Source: Macrothele yani
Taxonomy: Eukaryota > Arthropoda > Arachnida > Araneae > Macrothelidae
Direction of reading: 5' to 3'
NCBI GenBank assembly: GCA_039090855.1
Contig: CM077024.1
Location: forward strand, 61,465,594-61,529,593
Length of the DNA stretch: 64,000 nt
The position numbers were made by a program, and so were the translations under genes. Shown here piece after piece: positions 1 to 10,732 of this stretch. The first letter of the stretch is position 1. Each line of letters starts with the position of its first letter. The notes below the pieces were generated by a model. The model was not told the origin of the DNA and did no database searches. It worked only from the letters and a program-made list of their open reading frames with translations.

Positions 1-138
1 CATGACTTACACTCCTTGCCACATATAATTCAGCGGGAGAAATAACATCTCGTTAAGTGAGAAGATAATTTTCATAGGAAAATAAAATAACAAGAGATAG
101 TAAAATCAAAAGGAAACTGAATCTAGAGTATACGTTAC
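1..138 (-). repeat. Partial gypsy LTR (first 138 nt of the LTR, minus strand)
   Basis: This stretch matches, with a few substitutions, the right-hand 138 nt of the three complete LTRs further along (for example 20582-20719). It ends at the same boundary, GTTAC on the plus strand. Read on the minus strand it is the 5' (U3) start of an LTR. The rest lies outside the window, so I cannot tell a solo LTR from the 5' LTR of a complete element. It directly abuts the end of a mariner transposase reading frame, so it appears to have inserted at or near the mariner 3' end. Confidence 0.9.
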
Positions 139-1190
139 AACTTTTCCACATAATCACCAAATCTGTTCAGGCATTTATCGGAAAGCATGATCAACTTGTT
201 TAACCCGGCTCGGTAGAAATCACGTCCCTGCCCATTGATCCAGTTCTCGGCAGCTGTTTTCACATCACTGTCGGAAGAGAACCTTCTTCCAGATAAGCGT
301 TCCTTCAATTTCGGAAAAAGGAAGTAGTCACTGGGTGCCAAATCTGGGCTGTATGGCGATTGGCTCCAGACTTCCCACTTGAACTTTTGCAGCAATTCTT
401 GAGTTTTGCATGCAGGAAGATGACACCATCACTCAACATGCCAGGCCGTTTGCGTCGGATGGCTTCACGTAACCTTGTCAAAGTGGCACAATAACGATCG
501 CCATTAACGGTATGGCCACGCTCCAGATACTCGATAAGGATAACATCGCATGCATCCCAGAATATGGTTGCCATAACTTTACCGGCAGAGGGTGTAAACC
601 TTAAACTTCTTTTTCGTTGGTGATCCAGCGTGTTTCCACTCCATACTGGCTCTTTTGGTTGTGGGGACGGAGTGATAAAGCCAAGTTTCGTCCCCAGTAA
701 CAATGTGATCAATGAACTGCTGGCCGTCGGCATGGTAACGCTGCAAAAACGTGAGGCTGCACATCATTCGTGTGGCTTTCTGCTCCTCGGATAACGCACG
801 TGGTACCCAGCGGGCACAAACCTTGGAATATCCCAAAACATCAGAAACGATACGCTGAACGGTACCATAGCTAAGTCCCAGCTCTGACACCATTGCACGC
901 ACAGTTACTCGTCGATCATTTTGAATCATTTCGCCAAATCGTGCCGTGTTGATTTCTGTCGTTGACGAACTTGGACGGCCGCTCGCTGCCCTGTTGCGGT
1001 TTTCCACATCCTCTCTGCCCGATTGAAAAGACCGACACCACTTCGCTACATGTTGTCGGCTGATTGCTTCTTCACCATAAACTTCCACTATTTGACTGTG
1101 AATTGCAGATGCGGACACATTCTTTGCCCATAAGAACCGAATTAGGGCTCACACCTCCAAGCGGGACCACTTTTCTAAACGTCTTGCCAT
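135..1190 (-). pseudogene. Mariner transposase, broken
   Basis: Tc1/mariner-superfamily (mariner family) transposase, which would cut and paste its own element. The minus-strand start at 1190 opens MARRLEKWSR and is followed by a TGA after about 13 codons (probably CGA to TGA). The N-terminal HTH-type region, the first catalytic motif (VTGDETW) and the FWDACDVILIEYL block are recognisable. There are frameshifts near 590-600 and 400. The block that should hold the second catalytic Asp (HDNARPH type) has been lost around position 410. The third motif, SPDLAPSDYFLF, survives. The final TAA (135-137) lies inside the abutting LTR. Family membership is secure; the element is certainly inactive. Confidence 0.88.
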
Positions 1191-1963
1191 TTCAATCGCT
1201 CTCACGCGTCTGCGAACTTGCACTAACTTCCCAAACAACCGCTGTCAGACAACTAGCGCCATCTGTCTCCGCTCTGGGCAACAAATGTACCCTCCATACT
1301 AATTACTTTTCCAATGCTGCTGCTTGTAACCTTTTTTTTTATCTATCCTCGTATCAATCATGCACCAGGAAAGAGTGTCTCTTGAACTTCATTTTCCCGC
1401 GGTAAAATTTACAATCTTCTTTCGAGCTTTCAGCTAAGAGTGGCAGAACTTCACTCCTTCAGAGACTTCGTAGAATTGCCTCTTCCCTTTGCTCCTCATT
1501 ATTTGCCTTTCCTCTGGTTTTGGTTTTTTGCCTTTTCTCTGTTTTCTATTGGTTGTCATTTTAAACAGCAGAAAACTTTTGGAAGCAAAAGGTGGTGGTA
1601 ATTACACACACTTATTGACCTGCGCTTAAATATTCGTGCTAGTCCCTTGTTCTGTCGCGTTAGCCCCCTAAAATAAATAAAATCTCCTTCAACGTTTTAC
1701 ATCTCACAATTTTAATAGTCCCCCGTTTCTGGCAAAACGCGATTTCAACATTTCGCTGGATGAACCACCCAACGCGATTTACTCCAAAAAAATGCGGTTT
1801 TTTATCCTTGTATTCAAATCCCACATAACACAGGTCCTTTCGGGTTCATTTTCTTTTGCACGACAAAAGTCGAGAACCCTCAAACGGTTTACAGAAATTA
1901 ATAATGCCTCTGCCTCTTGCTAATCAAATGAATTAAAGCATCCAATGCCCGTAACAACATACA
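1191..1963. other. Non-coding, no feature recognised
   Basis: AT-rich sequence with short T and A runs and no coding signal on either strand. The first tens of bases probably include the 5' untranslated end of the neighbouring mariner, but I could not pair its terminal inverted repeats because the other end is interrupted by the LTR. Confidence 0.6.
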
Positions 1964-1965
1964 TA

Positions 1966-2938
1966 CACTAAAGTGCTAAACGTCATAGAACAGCAGCATG
2001 AAAATGTTTAAAGGGCACTTCCGTCGTATAAAGGCTTCGACGCACGCCACGTTTTTTATCAGTTCCGAGGTGTAATCTCGTGAGTCAGCTTGAACAACCG
2101 CCAGCAGGATTATGGCAAGCCGACGTGAATTATCGGAGTTTGAACGAGGCATGGTAGTGGGAGCCAGATGGATGGGATATTCAATTTCCAAAGTTGTGCG
2201 AACATTCAACACTCCTCGATCCACGGTGTTACCTGTGTACCAAGAATACCTCATGGAAGGCCTTACCACACACCGTGGACAGCGCAGTGGCAGGGTGATG
2301 AATGACTGAGACCAGCGGCGTCTGACCAGGATTGTCCATTCTAATAGACAAGCGACACTGGCTCAAATAACATCCTCATAAAATGCGGGAGGTACCAGAG
2401 ACATATCCATCAGGTCAGTTCAGCTTAATTTAGCGTCGATGACGCATGGGAACAGAAGACCCACCAGTGTGTCCTTGTTAACATCCCGATATCGGACACA
2501 GCGCCTCACCTGTGTTCGTGAACACGGTAATTGGAACCTGGAAGACTGGAAATATGTGGAGTGGTCCGATGAGTCACGCTACCAGTTGTTACGAGCTGAT
2601 GGTAGATTTCGGGTTTGGTGCAGATCCCATGACGACATGGACCCAAATGTCAGCAAGGCGCTGTGCAAGGAGATGGTGGGTCCATACATGTGTGGGTTGT
2701 CTTTACGTGGCACAGTTTGGGTCCTATGGTACTCGTAAAGACGTCATTAATCGCTACTCGCTTTGTTTTTCTGCTGGATGACCATTTGCATGGACTTCAT
2801 GAATCTCAACAACAATGAGGTTATCCAGGCGGATAATGCACCATGTCATCGTGCCCAAGTTGTCCAGAATTGGATCCATGAACATTCTGGACAGTTCCGA
2901 CCGATTGTGGGGCAACCATGTTCGCTCGACACAAGTGG
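1966..2938 (+). pseudogene. Tc1-like element, 5' part, truncated by a LINE
   Basis: Left end TA/CACTAAAGTGC resembles the terminal repeats of other Tc1-like elements here (compare the element starting at 51930). The transposase begins at 2112 (MASRRELSEFERG) with an HTH region. It continues in one frame past several stops (first at 2307-2309) to the catalytic motif WSDESRYQL near 2560-2590 and the second-Asp motif QADNAPCHRA near 2830. The DDE Glu region and right end are missing. Sequence changes at a TA dinucleotide run to an RTE LINE fragment. Dead copy. Confidence 0.82.
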
Positions 2939-2951
2939 TATATATATATAT

Positions 2952-3757
2952 ATAAAGATTAATGGAGATTATCTAACCCACCTTCGTTTTGCTGATGACG
3001 TAGTCATTTTTGCAACTACCCCATCAGAGCTGCAGAGTATGATCCAGGAACTTGCTGACAAGAGTAAAGAAGTGGGATTAAAAATGAACTTTCAGAAGAC
3101 AAAAGTGATGTTCAATGCTTTTACAAGAAATGAAGATTTATCGATTGATGGAGAAAAACTGGAGATAACAGATACGTATGTTTATCTTGGACAGCAGATA
3201 TCAAGTGAGGGTCACATTGATGAAGAAATTAATCGGCGTACAAAACTTGCCTGGAGAGCTTTTGGAAGAAACAGCATAATTTTCAAGAGCAATATGCCAT
3301 TATGTCTTAAAAGAAAAGTGTTTGATCAATGCATCCTTCCAGTGCTTACGTATGGTGCAGAGACGTGGACCTTAACTAAAAGAGACATACACAGGCTGCA
3401 GACAACTCAAAGAAGCATGGAGAGGTGCATGCTTGGTATAACCAGGAGAGATAAGAAGAGGAACTCGTGGATCCGAAAAATGACGAGAGTGGAAGACATC
3501 ATGATCAGAGTTAAATTCCTGAAATGGCAATGGGCTGGACATACTGCCAGAAGGACAGACCATAGATGGACAGCCGAAATTTTAGATTGGATTCCAAGGG
3601 ACAGGAAAAGACCCAGAAAAAGACCACATGGGAGATGGGTGGATGAAATTCGTAAATATGCGGGAGTGACATGGAGGAGACTGGCACAAGACAGACCGTT
3701 GTGGAGGAAACTTGGGGAGACCTTCGTCCAGCAGTGGATTGATAATGGTTGACAATG
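2952..3757 (+). pseudogene. RTE-type LINE, 3' fragment (reverse transcriptase C-terminal half)
   Basis: About 265 codons of reverse transcriptase plus the conserved C-terminal extension of RTE-clade non-LTR retrotransposons. The catalytic box FADDVVIF is near 2989-3012, followed by the YLGQ block, LPVLTYGAETW, and the basic WQWAGHTARR and HGRWVDEIRK motifs. It stops at TGA 3750-3752 and is followed by an (ATG/GAT)n tail, as expected of RTE elements. It is severely 5'-truncated inside the RT, starting at a (TA)n run, which is usual for LINE insertion. It lies tail-to-tail with the longer copy at 3790-6720, which differs by only a few percent. Confidence 0.92.
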
Positions 3758-3812
3758 ATGATGATGATGATGATGTATATATATCATCATCATAATCATC
3801 ATCATCATTGTC
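3753..3812. repeat. Facing trinucleotide tails around a (TA)n centre
   Basis: The (GAT)n tail of the plus-strand LINE and the (ATC)n tail of the minus-strand LINE face each other across a short TATATATA core near 3776-3784. Together with the LINE sequences on either side this is the centre of a palindrome about 1.7 kb long. Confidence 0.95.
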
Positions 3813-6720
3813 AACCATTATCAAACCACTGCAGGACGAAGGTCTCCCCAAGTTTCCTCCACAACGGTCTGTCTTGTGCCAGTCTCCTCCATGTTACTCC
3901 CGCATACTTTCAAATTTCATCCACCCATCTCCCATGTGGTCTTCTTCTGGGTCTTTTCCTGTCCCTTGGAATCCAATCTAAAATTTCGGCTGTCCATCGA
4001 TGGTCTGTCCTTCTGGCAGTATGTCCAGCCCATTGCCATTTCAGGGATTTAACTCTGATCATGATGTCTTCCACTCTTGTCATTTTTCGCATCCACGAGT
4101 TCCTCTTCTTATCTCTCCTGGTTACACCAAGCATGCACCTCTCCATGCTGCTTTGATTTGTCTGCAGCCTTTGTATGTCTCTTTTAGTTAAGGTCCACGT
4201 CTCTGCACCATACGTAAGCACTGGAAGGAAGCATTGATCAAACACTTTTCTTTTAAGACATAATGGCATATTGCTCTTGAAAATTATGCTGTTTCTTCCA
4301 AAAGCTTTCCAGGCAAGTTTTGTACGCCGATTAATTTCTTCATCAATGTGACCCTCACTTGATATCTGCTGTCCAAGATAAACGTACGTGTCTGTTATCT
4401 CCAGCTTTTTTCCATCAATCGATAAATCTTCATTTCTTGAGAAAGCATTGAACATCACTTTTGTCTTCTGAAAGTTTATTTTTAATCCCACTTTTTTACT
4501 CTTTTCAGCAAGTTCCTGGATCATACTCTGCAGCTCTGATGGGGTAGTTGCAAAAATGACTATGTCATCAGCAAAACGAAGGTGGGTTAGATAATCTCCC
4601 TTAATCTTTATCCCTTTGTTTTCCCGGTTCAGTGATTGAAAGGCATTTTCCAATGTGGCATTAAAGAGCTTCGGAGATATGGTGTCACCTTGTCTCACTC
4701 CTTTTCCAATTTTTATGTGTGTTGTATTTCCAAACAGCCGAATCTTTGCACTTGCATTTTCATAGATGTTATTAATAATATTAATGCATGCATCTTCAAT
4801 ACCGCAGGATTTCAGAGCCGTGGTAACTGCTGATGGTTTCACCGAATCAAAGGCTTTTTCATAATCGATAAAAGCCATGCACAATGGAAGTTCATATTCC
4901 CTCGCTCTTTCAATTAGTTCTCTCAGTACGTGGATATGATCTATTGTGCTGCAGCCACTCCTCAATCCAGCTTGTTCTCTCGGTTGAGCCATGTCCAGTG
5001 TCACCTTCAAGCGGTGTGAAAGAACTTTAGTGAAGATTTTATAAACCACTGATAGGATGCTGATAGGTCTGTAGTTCCTGAGATCCTCAATATCACCTTT
5101 TTTATGTAGCAAGATCATTGTAGCGTTGTTCCAATCCTCAAGAATCTTCCTTTCATTAAGGCATCGAGTGAAAATTTGAGCGAGTACTGTTTCGATTTCT
5201 CCACTTGCTTCTCGTATGATCTCTACAGTAATTCCATCTTCTCCTGGAGCTTTTCCCCGCTTCATGTTCTTGATTGCATAATCAACTTCTGCTGGGAGGA
5301 CTGGAAGAACTCTGGTACTGGTACCTTTCATGATGTCTGGAGTGCATGTATCATCCCTTTCATATAATTTGGAGTAGAAATCTTTCACTCTTGTCAAAAT
5401 TTCGCCTCTATTTCTTGTTGCAGAACCATTTTCTTTTTTCAGTGCCATAATCGGTTTTCTTCCCTTACTGAGATGTCCCTTTCCTATCTTTAGGCTTTGG
5501 TTGTTTTCAATTGCTTTCCTTACTAGTTCACAGTTGAATTTCCTTACGTCTTCACTGATACTTTTTCGTACTGTCTTGCATAGCTCTATATATTCCACTT
5601 TGGAAGTCTCATCTTCTTTAGTTGTCCTCATCTCTCTTCTTTTTTGCATCAACATTTTGGTTTTTCCTGATAATTTGTTCTCATGCAACTTGTTCTTAGA
5701 CCCAGCTAGTTTTGTTGCTGTTTCCATAAGAGCTTTGGCTGCTTTTCTGTTAACTTCAGAAATATCCACTTCTTCCGATGTTAGGCCTTCTAAAGCAGAG
5801 AATCTGTTCTTCAGTTCCGACTTGAAGGTATTATGGTGTTTTTTAAGGTTGGTTATGTCAATAGATTTTGTTTGTCTTATGAGCTTGCTACGTTCGAGTT
5901 TAGTGTTGAGGTGCATCTTACATCTCACCAATCTATGGTCACTACCTGTGTTGAACTTGTTTAGCACACTGCAGTCTTCTATGACGAATTTTTTGTTACA
6001 CATAATAAAATCAATTTCACTTGTCATCCCATTTGGATGTCTCCATGTCCATTTCCTGTGTGGCTTTTTCTTGAAAAAGGAGTTCAAGATGAAAAACCCT
6101 TCTGCCACTGCAAACTCAACGAGAGTATTTCCACGCTGGTTTCTGTTGCCGTGACCGAATTTACCTACTGAATTTTCATTCTGTTGCCGTTGCCCTATTT
6201 TTGCATTGAAATCTCCCATAATTATCTTCAAGTGCTGCTTGCCTTTATTATTTAGATGACGAATTTCCTCACAAAATTCTTCAATTTCTTCTTCGGGATG
6301 ACTTGTGGTGGGTGCATAAGATTGAATAATTTGAGCCTGGTATCTTCTCGAGAGTTGGATAACGAGTCGTGCAGCTCTGTCAGAGGAACTTTTAACTTCT
6401 ACAACTTTATCCTTCAGTTTCTTGTTTATTATAAATCCAACACCACTAGTTCTTCCAGTATCAGTCCCACGATAGTAGAAGAGATGTCCACTTTTCAGTT
6501 TAATGAGATCTTCTCCTTTTCTTCTTACCTCACTTAGCCCGACGATGTCCCACTTGATCCTTTGTAGTTCCCTTCCAATTCAAGAAGCCTTGAATCAGAA
6601 GGTAGGGAGCGTCCATTATACGTAGCCAAGGTCAGCATCAGATGGCAGCCTAGTCCAGTCCTCCGGGGATTCTTAGCACCCTCTGCCTTCATGTCGCACT
6701 GGCAGCTGCTGCTGTGGTTA
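3790..6720 (-). mobile_element. RTE-type LINE, nearly full length
   Basis: A single long frame encodes an apurinic/apyrimidinic-like endonuclease followed by reverse transcriptase, with no separate gag-like ORF, which is the RTE-clade plan. The short 3' UTR ends in a trinucleotide tail at 3786-3810. The 5' end near 6720 contains the typical pre-endonuclease residues (…LATYNGRSLPSD…). The only clear lesions are one frameshift near 6575 and a premature TGA near the 3' end. It is therefore much younger than most DNA transposons around it. Confidence 0.9.
3811..6690 (-). pseudogene. RTE endonuclease-reverse transcriptase polyprotein
   Basis: Nicks target DNA and reverse transcribes the element RNA by target-primed reverse transcription. 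In order: endonuclease with KWDIVGLSEVRRKGE, then MGDFNAKIG, then the SDHRLV catalytic motif; a linker; RT with FIDYEKAFDSV, GVRQGDTISPKLF and FADDIVIFATT; and the C-terminal basic region WQWAGHTARRTDHRW. The uninterrupted stretch is 3910-6231 from its first Met, but the frame stays open upstream to about 6575. There a small indel shifts the frame away from the conserved N-terminus. A TGA at 3910-3912 removes the last 33 codons that the facing plus-strand copy still has (VDEI then stop instead of VDEIRKYAG). Catalytic motifs look intact. Confidence 0.9.
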
Positions 6721-7675
6721 AAGTGTATCGAGTTTGGAGAAAGGGTACCATTGCAAATAAGCGACGTGGAAAAGCATCAATGGCGCCACGTGCCATTGAT
6801 TTGAGAGGTTAACGTCGGCTTCGAAGGTGCGCTAGAGCCTATCGACACGCTACAATTCAGCAACCCACTGGCCGAATGAACCACGGGGCTATCGGTAGTG
6901 TATCCAAAACGATAGTTCAGCTAACCCTTTTGCATATGGGTCTCCGATGCAGACGGATGGCCACTGCACCTATGCTAACGAAGGTGCATCGGCAGAAAAG
7001 GCTTACATTTACACGGCAGTATCGGAATTGGACCTCCACTGATTGGCAAAGGGTTGCCTTCTCCGAAGAGTCGCGTTTTCGACTTCCTCGAACGGATGGA
7101 AGTTGGCGCATAAGGCGAGAAACATCGGAGAACAAACACTCTTCAACCATTACTGGAAGAACACAAGCTGGTGGAGGCAGCGTTATTGTCTGGGGAATGT
7201 TTTCGTGGCATTCTCTATGTCCACTCGTACCTGTGGAAAGCACTACGGGCCGAATTAGATATGAATCCATCCCTGCAGACCACGTAGACCCATACCTTCT
7301 GATTGTCTTCCCTGGGGCGGATGGGATCTTCCAGCACGACATTGCGACGTGTCACACTGATGTCCGAGAGTGGTTGGAAGAGCACGATGAAGATCTCAAA
7401 GCACTTCCCTGGCCCCCTAGTTCCCCAGACCGAAACCCACTTCAACATCTGTGGGACCACCTCGATCGTGTTGTTCGCTATGTTGTTCCTTTACCACGCA
7501 CCCTCCAACAGCTGTGAAATGCACTTCAGTCAGCATGGCTCTACATACTCGTGAACACCTTCCAGCACTTTATTGAGTCACTGGCAGCTCGTCTATCTGC
7601 TACCCGCGCTGCACACTGCGGTTACTCTGGATATTAGCTAATGGTCACAATAATGTGACTCGACCATTTATATAT
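6721..7675 (+). pseudogene. Tc1-like transposase, nearly full frame, catalytic residues lost
   Basis: Different lineage from the Tc1 at 1966. The 5' end is cut where the LINE begins. From about 6876 (MNHGAIGS) the frame is open to 7517. There a TGA replaces the conserved Trp of the C-terminal NALQ block, and the same frame then continues to the natural end GYSGY-stop at 7637. The first catalytic motif reads FSEESRF, so Asp is replaced by Glu. The second reads QHDIATCH (Asp kept). The third reads SPDRNPLQHLWD, so Glu is replaced by Gln. Two of three catalytic positions are changed, so it is dead despite its long frame. Confidence 0.87.
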
Positions 7676-8334
7676 ATATACGGTAAAGCTTTTGAGCTCT
7701 CGCAAAAGATTTAAGTATAATCCTACATACCATAAAATACGACTGTCGATCAGGCTAACCTTAAATCTCTGTCATTATTCTGGCATGGCCGGCTGAGGTA
7801 GGCATATTCCTCTGAGAATACGAAGTTTTGTTCATTTCAGATACCACTTTGATTAATTAACTCCTGGTGGAGCATCATCTGCCCAATTTTACGAGACTTT
7901 TTAAACTACTTCGTGTTACATTGTACATGATATATGTTTAGCGTATCACGCCGGCGAAAATTTTATTTGTATTAAATTTGCTGGTAAGTTATGGTATTTC
8001 GATGCAAAACATGAATGCTTTAATTTTGTGATGCTGATGTCAACAGAGCAGTCGCTTCTACACACTGATGGTAACAACTTTTAATGATAGGAATCATGTG
8101 AAAGATTCACCATAGTGTATTTGTATGTGTGCGTGTACACCAGAAAAGAAATGTTAGCACTTTTCTTCTCGAAAATCTGGAAGCGAATATGATTATTTGA
8201 TTTATCGAAACACATACACATTTATTTTCACAAAGAGGGTAAAAAATATTTACTCCCTTTACCTGCTGATCAAGCATTGCGATAGCCTAGCGCTTAATCT
8301 TAACATTGAAATTAAGGATGTCGCTCATACGACA
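7676..8334. other. Non-coding, no feature recognised
   Basis: AT-rich, with no coding signal, inverted repeat or tandem repeat that I can support. A short (TA)n run at its left edge (7670-7681) probably marks the end of the preceding Tc1. Confidence 0.5.
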
Positions 8335-8765
8335 GAAAGATCAATTCCCCAAAACTCAATTCGGCGACACTCATTTCACTGAAATTCGCTTCACTAAAAC
8401 TCACTTCACCGAAACTACCTTCTATGAAATCCACTTCACTGAGAACCATTTTACCGAAACTCACTTCGCCCGAACTCATCCCACTGAAACCCGTTTCAGT
8501 GAAACACACTTCGCCAAAAGTCACTTAGCCTAAAGCCTTCTTTACGGTAACCAATTTCACTTAAACTCACTTTACCGAAAATCCACTTAGCGGAAACTGA
8601 CTTCACATAATGCTTCCTTAATACAAGCTACTTACAGTAAACCTGCTTCCCATATCACCGAAAGATCGTTTCACAGGAAGGTTCACTTCACCAAATTGTT
8701 TTTCCTTAAAACCAATCACTTCACCGAAAGTCAGTTTTACTGAAACGATAATAAAAATTAGTGAA
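8335..8765. repeat. Degenerate 15-nt tandem repeat tract
   Basis: Successive units approximate CAYTTCACYGAAACT. The clearest part (about 8366-8530) holds roughly twelve units in register. In one frame they read as a five-residue repeat (HFTET, HFTEI, RFTKT, …), so the apparent 75-residue ORF here is a by-product of the repeat. Units become more diverged and irregularly spaced to about 8760. The same 15-nt pattern recurs at 16690-16960. Confidence 0.85.
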
Positions 8766-9299
8766 GCGCATTGTTCTTGGCTAATTTTATGGCTGATCTG
8801 AATGGCATATTTGATTTTGGAAAGCTTAATTTGCGAATACTGGCAAGATACGTCCTCAACTTCACAAGTTGCTCTGAGAATCGCAAAAACCTTGTTAAAC
8901 AAATGTGATTCATTCAAAGAGACTTACTTACTGAGACATCAAGTACCCTAAGTATATGAGAAATCCCTTTCCAAAAACATTTAAATCGCATATATTAATT
9001 GAAAACCGTTCTTGGGAATTATTTTTAATCTTACTTCTTTTTTCTGTTTACAATCGAGAGCTGTTTCTGTAAGAATCAGCATATAATACATACCGGCACG
9101 ATGAACTTTCGAAATTATTAATTTCTAGCAAGTTATGTCTATAAACTCAGCAAAACATTCTTCCGCTTCGAAATCTTGAGCTTGGAGTATTCAGACAATA
9201 ATTCACTTTGCTGTGAATTCGGTTTTATAGCTGTGGCAGTTAGTCAATAAGTGTGCAGCAATCATTGCTGTATACTCTTAAAGATGTGTATCATCTTTC
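8766..9299. other. Non-coding, no feature recognised
   Basis: AT-rich spacer between the 15-nt repeat tract and a Tc1 element. I see no coding or repeat signal. Confidence 0.5.
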
Positions 9300-9301
9300 T
9301 A

Positions 9302-10732
9302 CACTGGCGGAAAGTGGAAAAAGAACACCAAGAAAGAGACGTCTAATACCAACGAAATTTATACAGCATAATAAGGGAATACAGAGGAAAACGTGATCAA
9401 AACATTATGGCAAAATACAGTTGTATTTGCTGGTAAACTGAAAAATAACATTTCCATGTAACATGGTTAGTACGAGGTTGAACCGCCATGAACTGCGTCA
9501 CAATCTGCAATTCTGGCATGGAGTCTGTCGTACAGATGTTGGATGTAAGTTTGGAGTATTGGGTTCCAAGCATCCTCAACCTGGACGCGTAAATCGGGGA
9601 TGGTCGTGGCTGGCCGTGGAGACCGGATAAGACGTTGTCCCATAAAATCCCACACGTGCTCAATGGGGGAGAAATCCGGTGAACGTGCAGGTTATGGAAG
9701 TTGTCTCACACCCTGAAGTTCATCTTGCGTTGCACGTGCCGTGTGTGGACGTGCGTTATCTTACTGGAAAACACCACGATGGGTCGACCTTACAAATGGC
9801 ACAACAACGGGCTGAATGATGTCGTTGATGTAGGAGGTACTGTTTAACGTACCCGGTACAAACACTAGTTGTGTACGGGAGCGATAGCAGATCGCCCCCT
9901 ACACCAGGAGACCCGGTGTAGGCCTTGTGTGTCGCTGCCGGATGCAAGAAGGGTGGAGATGCTTCCCTGTGCGTCTGCGAACACGCATACGGCCATCGAA
10001 GGCTCCCAAGCAGAATCTGCTTTCATCGCTGAACACGACAGATCGCTATTGCGTTCTCCAGTGCAGACGTTGGCGACACCACTGCAGCCGTTCCTGACGG
10101 TGGGCTGGAGTCAGAGGTACACATACCAGAGGCACACGTGCACGTAGTCCTGTATCCAGTAGACGGTTGCGGATTGTTCGCACAGTCACCTCAGGTGAAA
10201 CGGCAGCTCGTATTTGCGTCGCAGTGGATGTTCTGCTTGACAACGCCGCTCTTCTTATGCGTCGATCGGTCCGCTCATCAGTCCGTCTGTGACTACCGGT
10301 TCCACGTCTTCTAGTGTGGGAATGTTCCTCGGACCATCTACGCCACCACCGTACCACCACCGATACTTCCCGTCCAATTCGCTCCGCAATACGACGATAC
10401 GATCACCCGGCCTCGAGGAGTCAAACTAGACGACCTCGCTCAAAGTCCGATAACTGCTGAAATCGTACACGGCTTCCGTGTCCAGGCATTGCAGCTTCTT
10501 CAGGGTCTTCTCGCGTGTCCGTACGCCGACGACTGATTACATTCACTTCGCCGTACTCCTTAAATACCACTGACGATAATTTGCATATTATGCCGTACTG
10601 TGGCGAAAGCGCTCACCGGTTGGTCCCGAAATTAACATCACACCTACGTAAACTCGACCCCATTAACATATGTAAATTTCATGATCGTCCGCCAATTCCT
10701 TCTTGGTGTTCTTTTTTCACTTTCTGCCAGTG
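9302..10732 (-). mobile_element. Complete Tc1-like element with TIRs
   Basis: Terminal inverted repeats of about 30 bp: the left end begins CACTGGCGGAAAGTGG and the right end is its near-complement (…CACTTTCTGCCAGTG). Both are flanked by TA (9300-9301 and 10733-10734), the target-site duplication of the superfamily. Element length is 1431 bp. It carries one transposase frame on the minus strand. Confidence 0.93.
9467..10489 (-). pseudogene. Tc1-like transposase, full length but with several nonsense codons
   Basis: The frame from the Met at 10489 to the stop at 9467 is exactly 341 codons with no net frameshift. The order is HTH region (FQQLSDFERGR), WRRWSEEHSHTRRR, FSDESRFCLG (first Asp), DNARPHTA (second Asp), and SPDFSPIEHVWD with the Glu intact. 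About six internal stops interrupt it. They lie where family members have Arg (CGA), Trp (TGG) or Gln (CAA) codons, for example LLV-stop-GAI for VWGAI and FQ-stop-DNARPH for FQQDNARPH. The catalytic residues are all present. Closely related in plan to the transposase at 62305-63326. Confidence 0.92.

Noticed and set aside
3407..4156. Frames with Met and His runs (MTMMMMIMMM, HHHHHHH) around 3.4-4.2 kb
   Set aside because: They are antisense readings of the LINE 3' ends and their ATG/ATC tails, not genes.
5501..6154. 217-codon plus-strand frame
   Set aside because: Antisense shadow of the RTE endonuclease-RT frame, which has clear catalytic motifs on the minus strand.
2952..6720. Twin-priming (5' inversion) of a single LINE insertion
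   Set aside because: Both copies carry the 3' end and tail, and they overlap in sequence rather than being complementary parts of one element.
8306..8533. 75-codon frame with HFTET-type repeats as a small protein gene
   Set aside because: The 15-nt period explains it. The repeat continues outside the frame and has a diverged non-coding relative at 16.7 kb.
8335..8765. CRISPR array
   Set aside because: The units are contiguous, degenerate and lack unique spacers, and the genome is eukaryotic.
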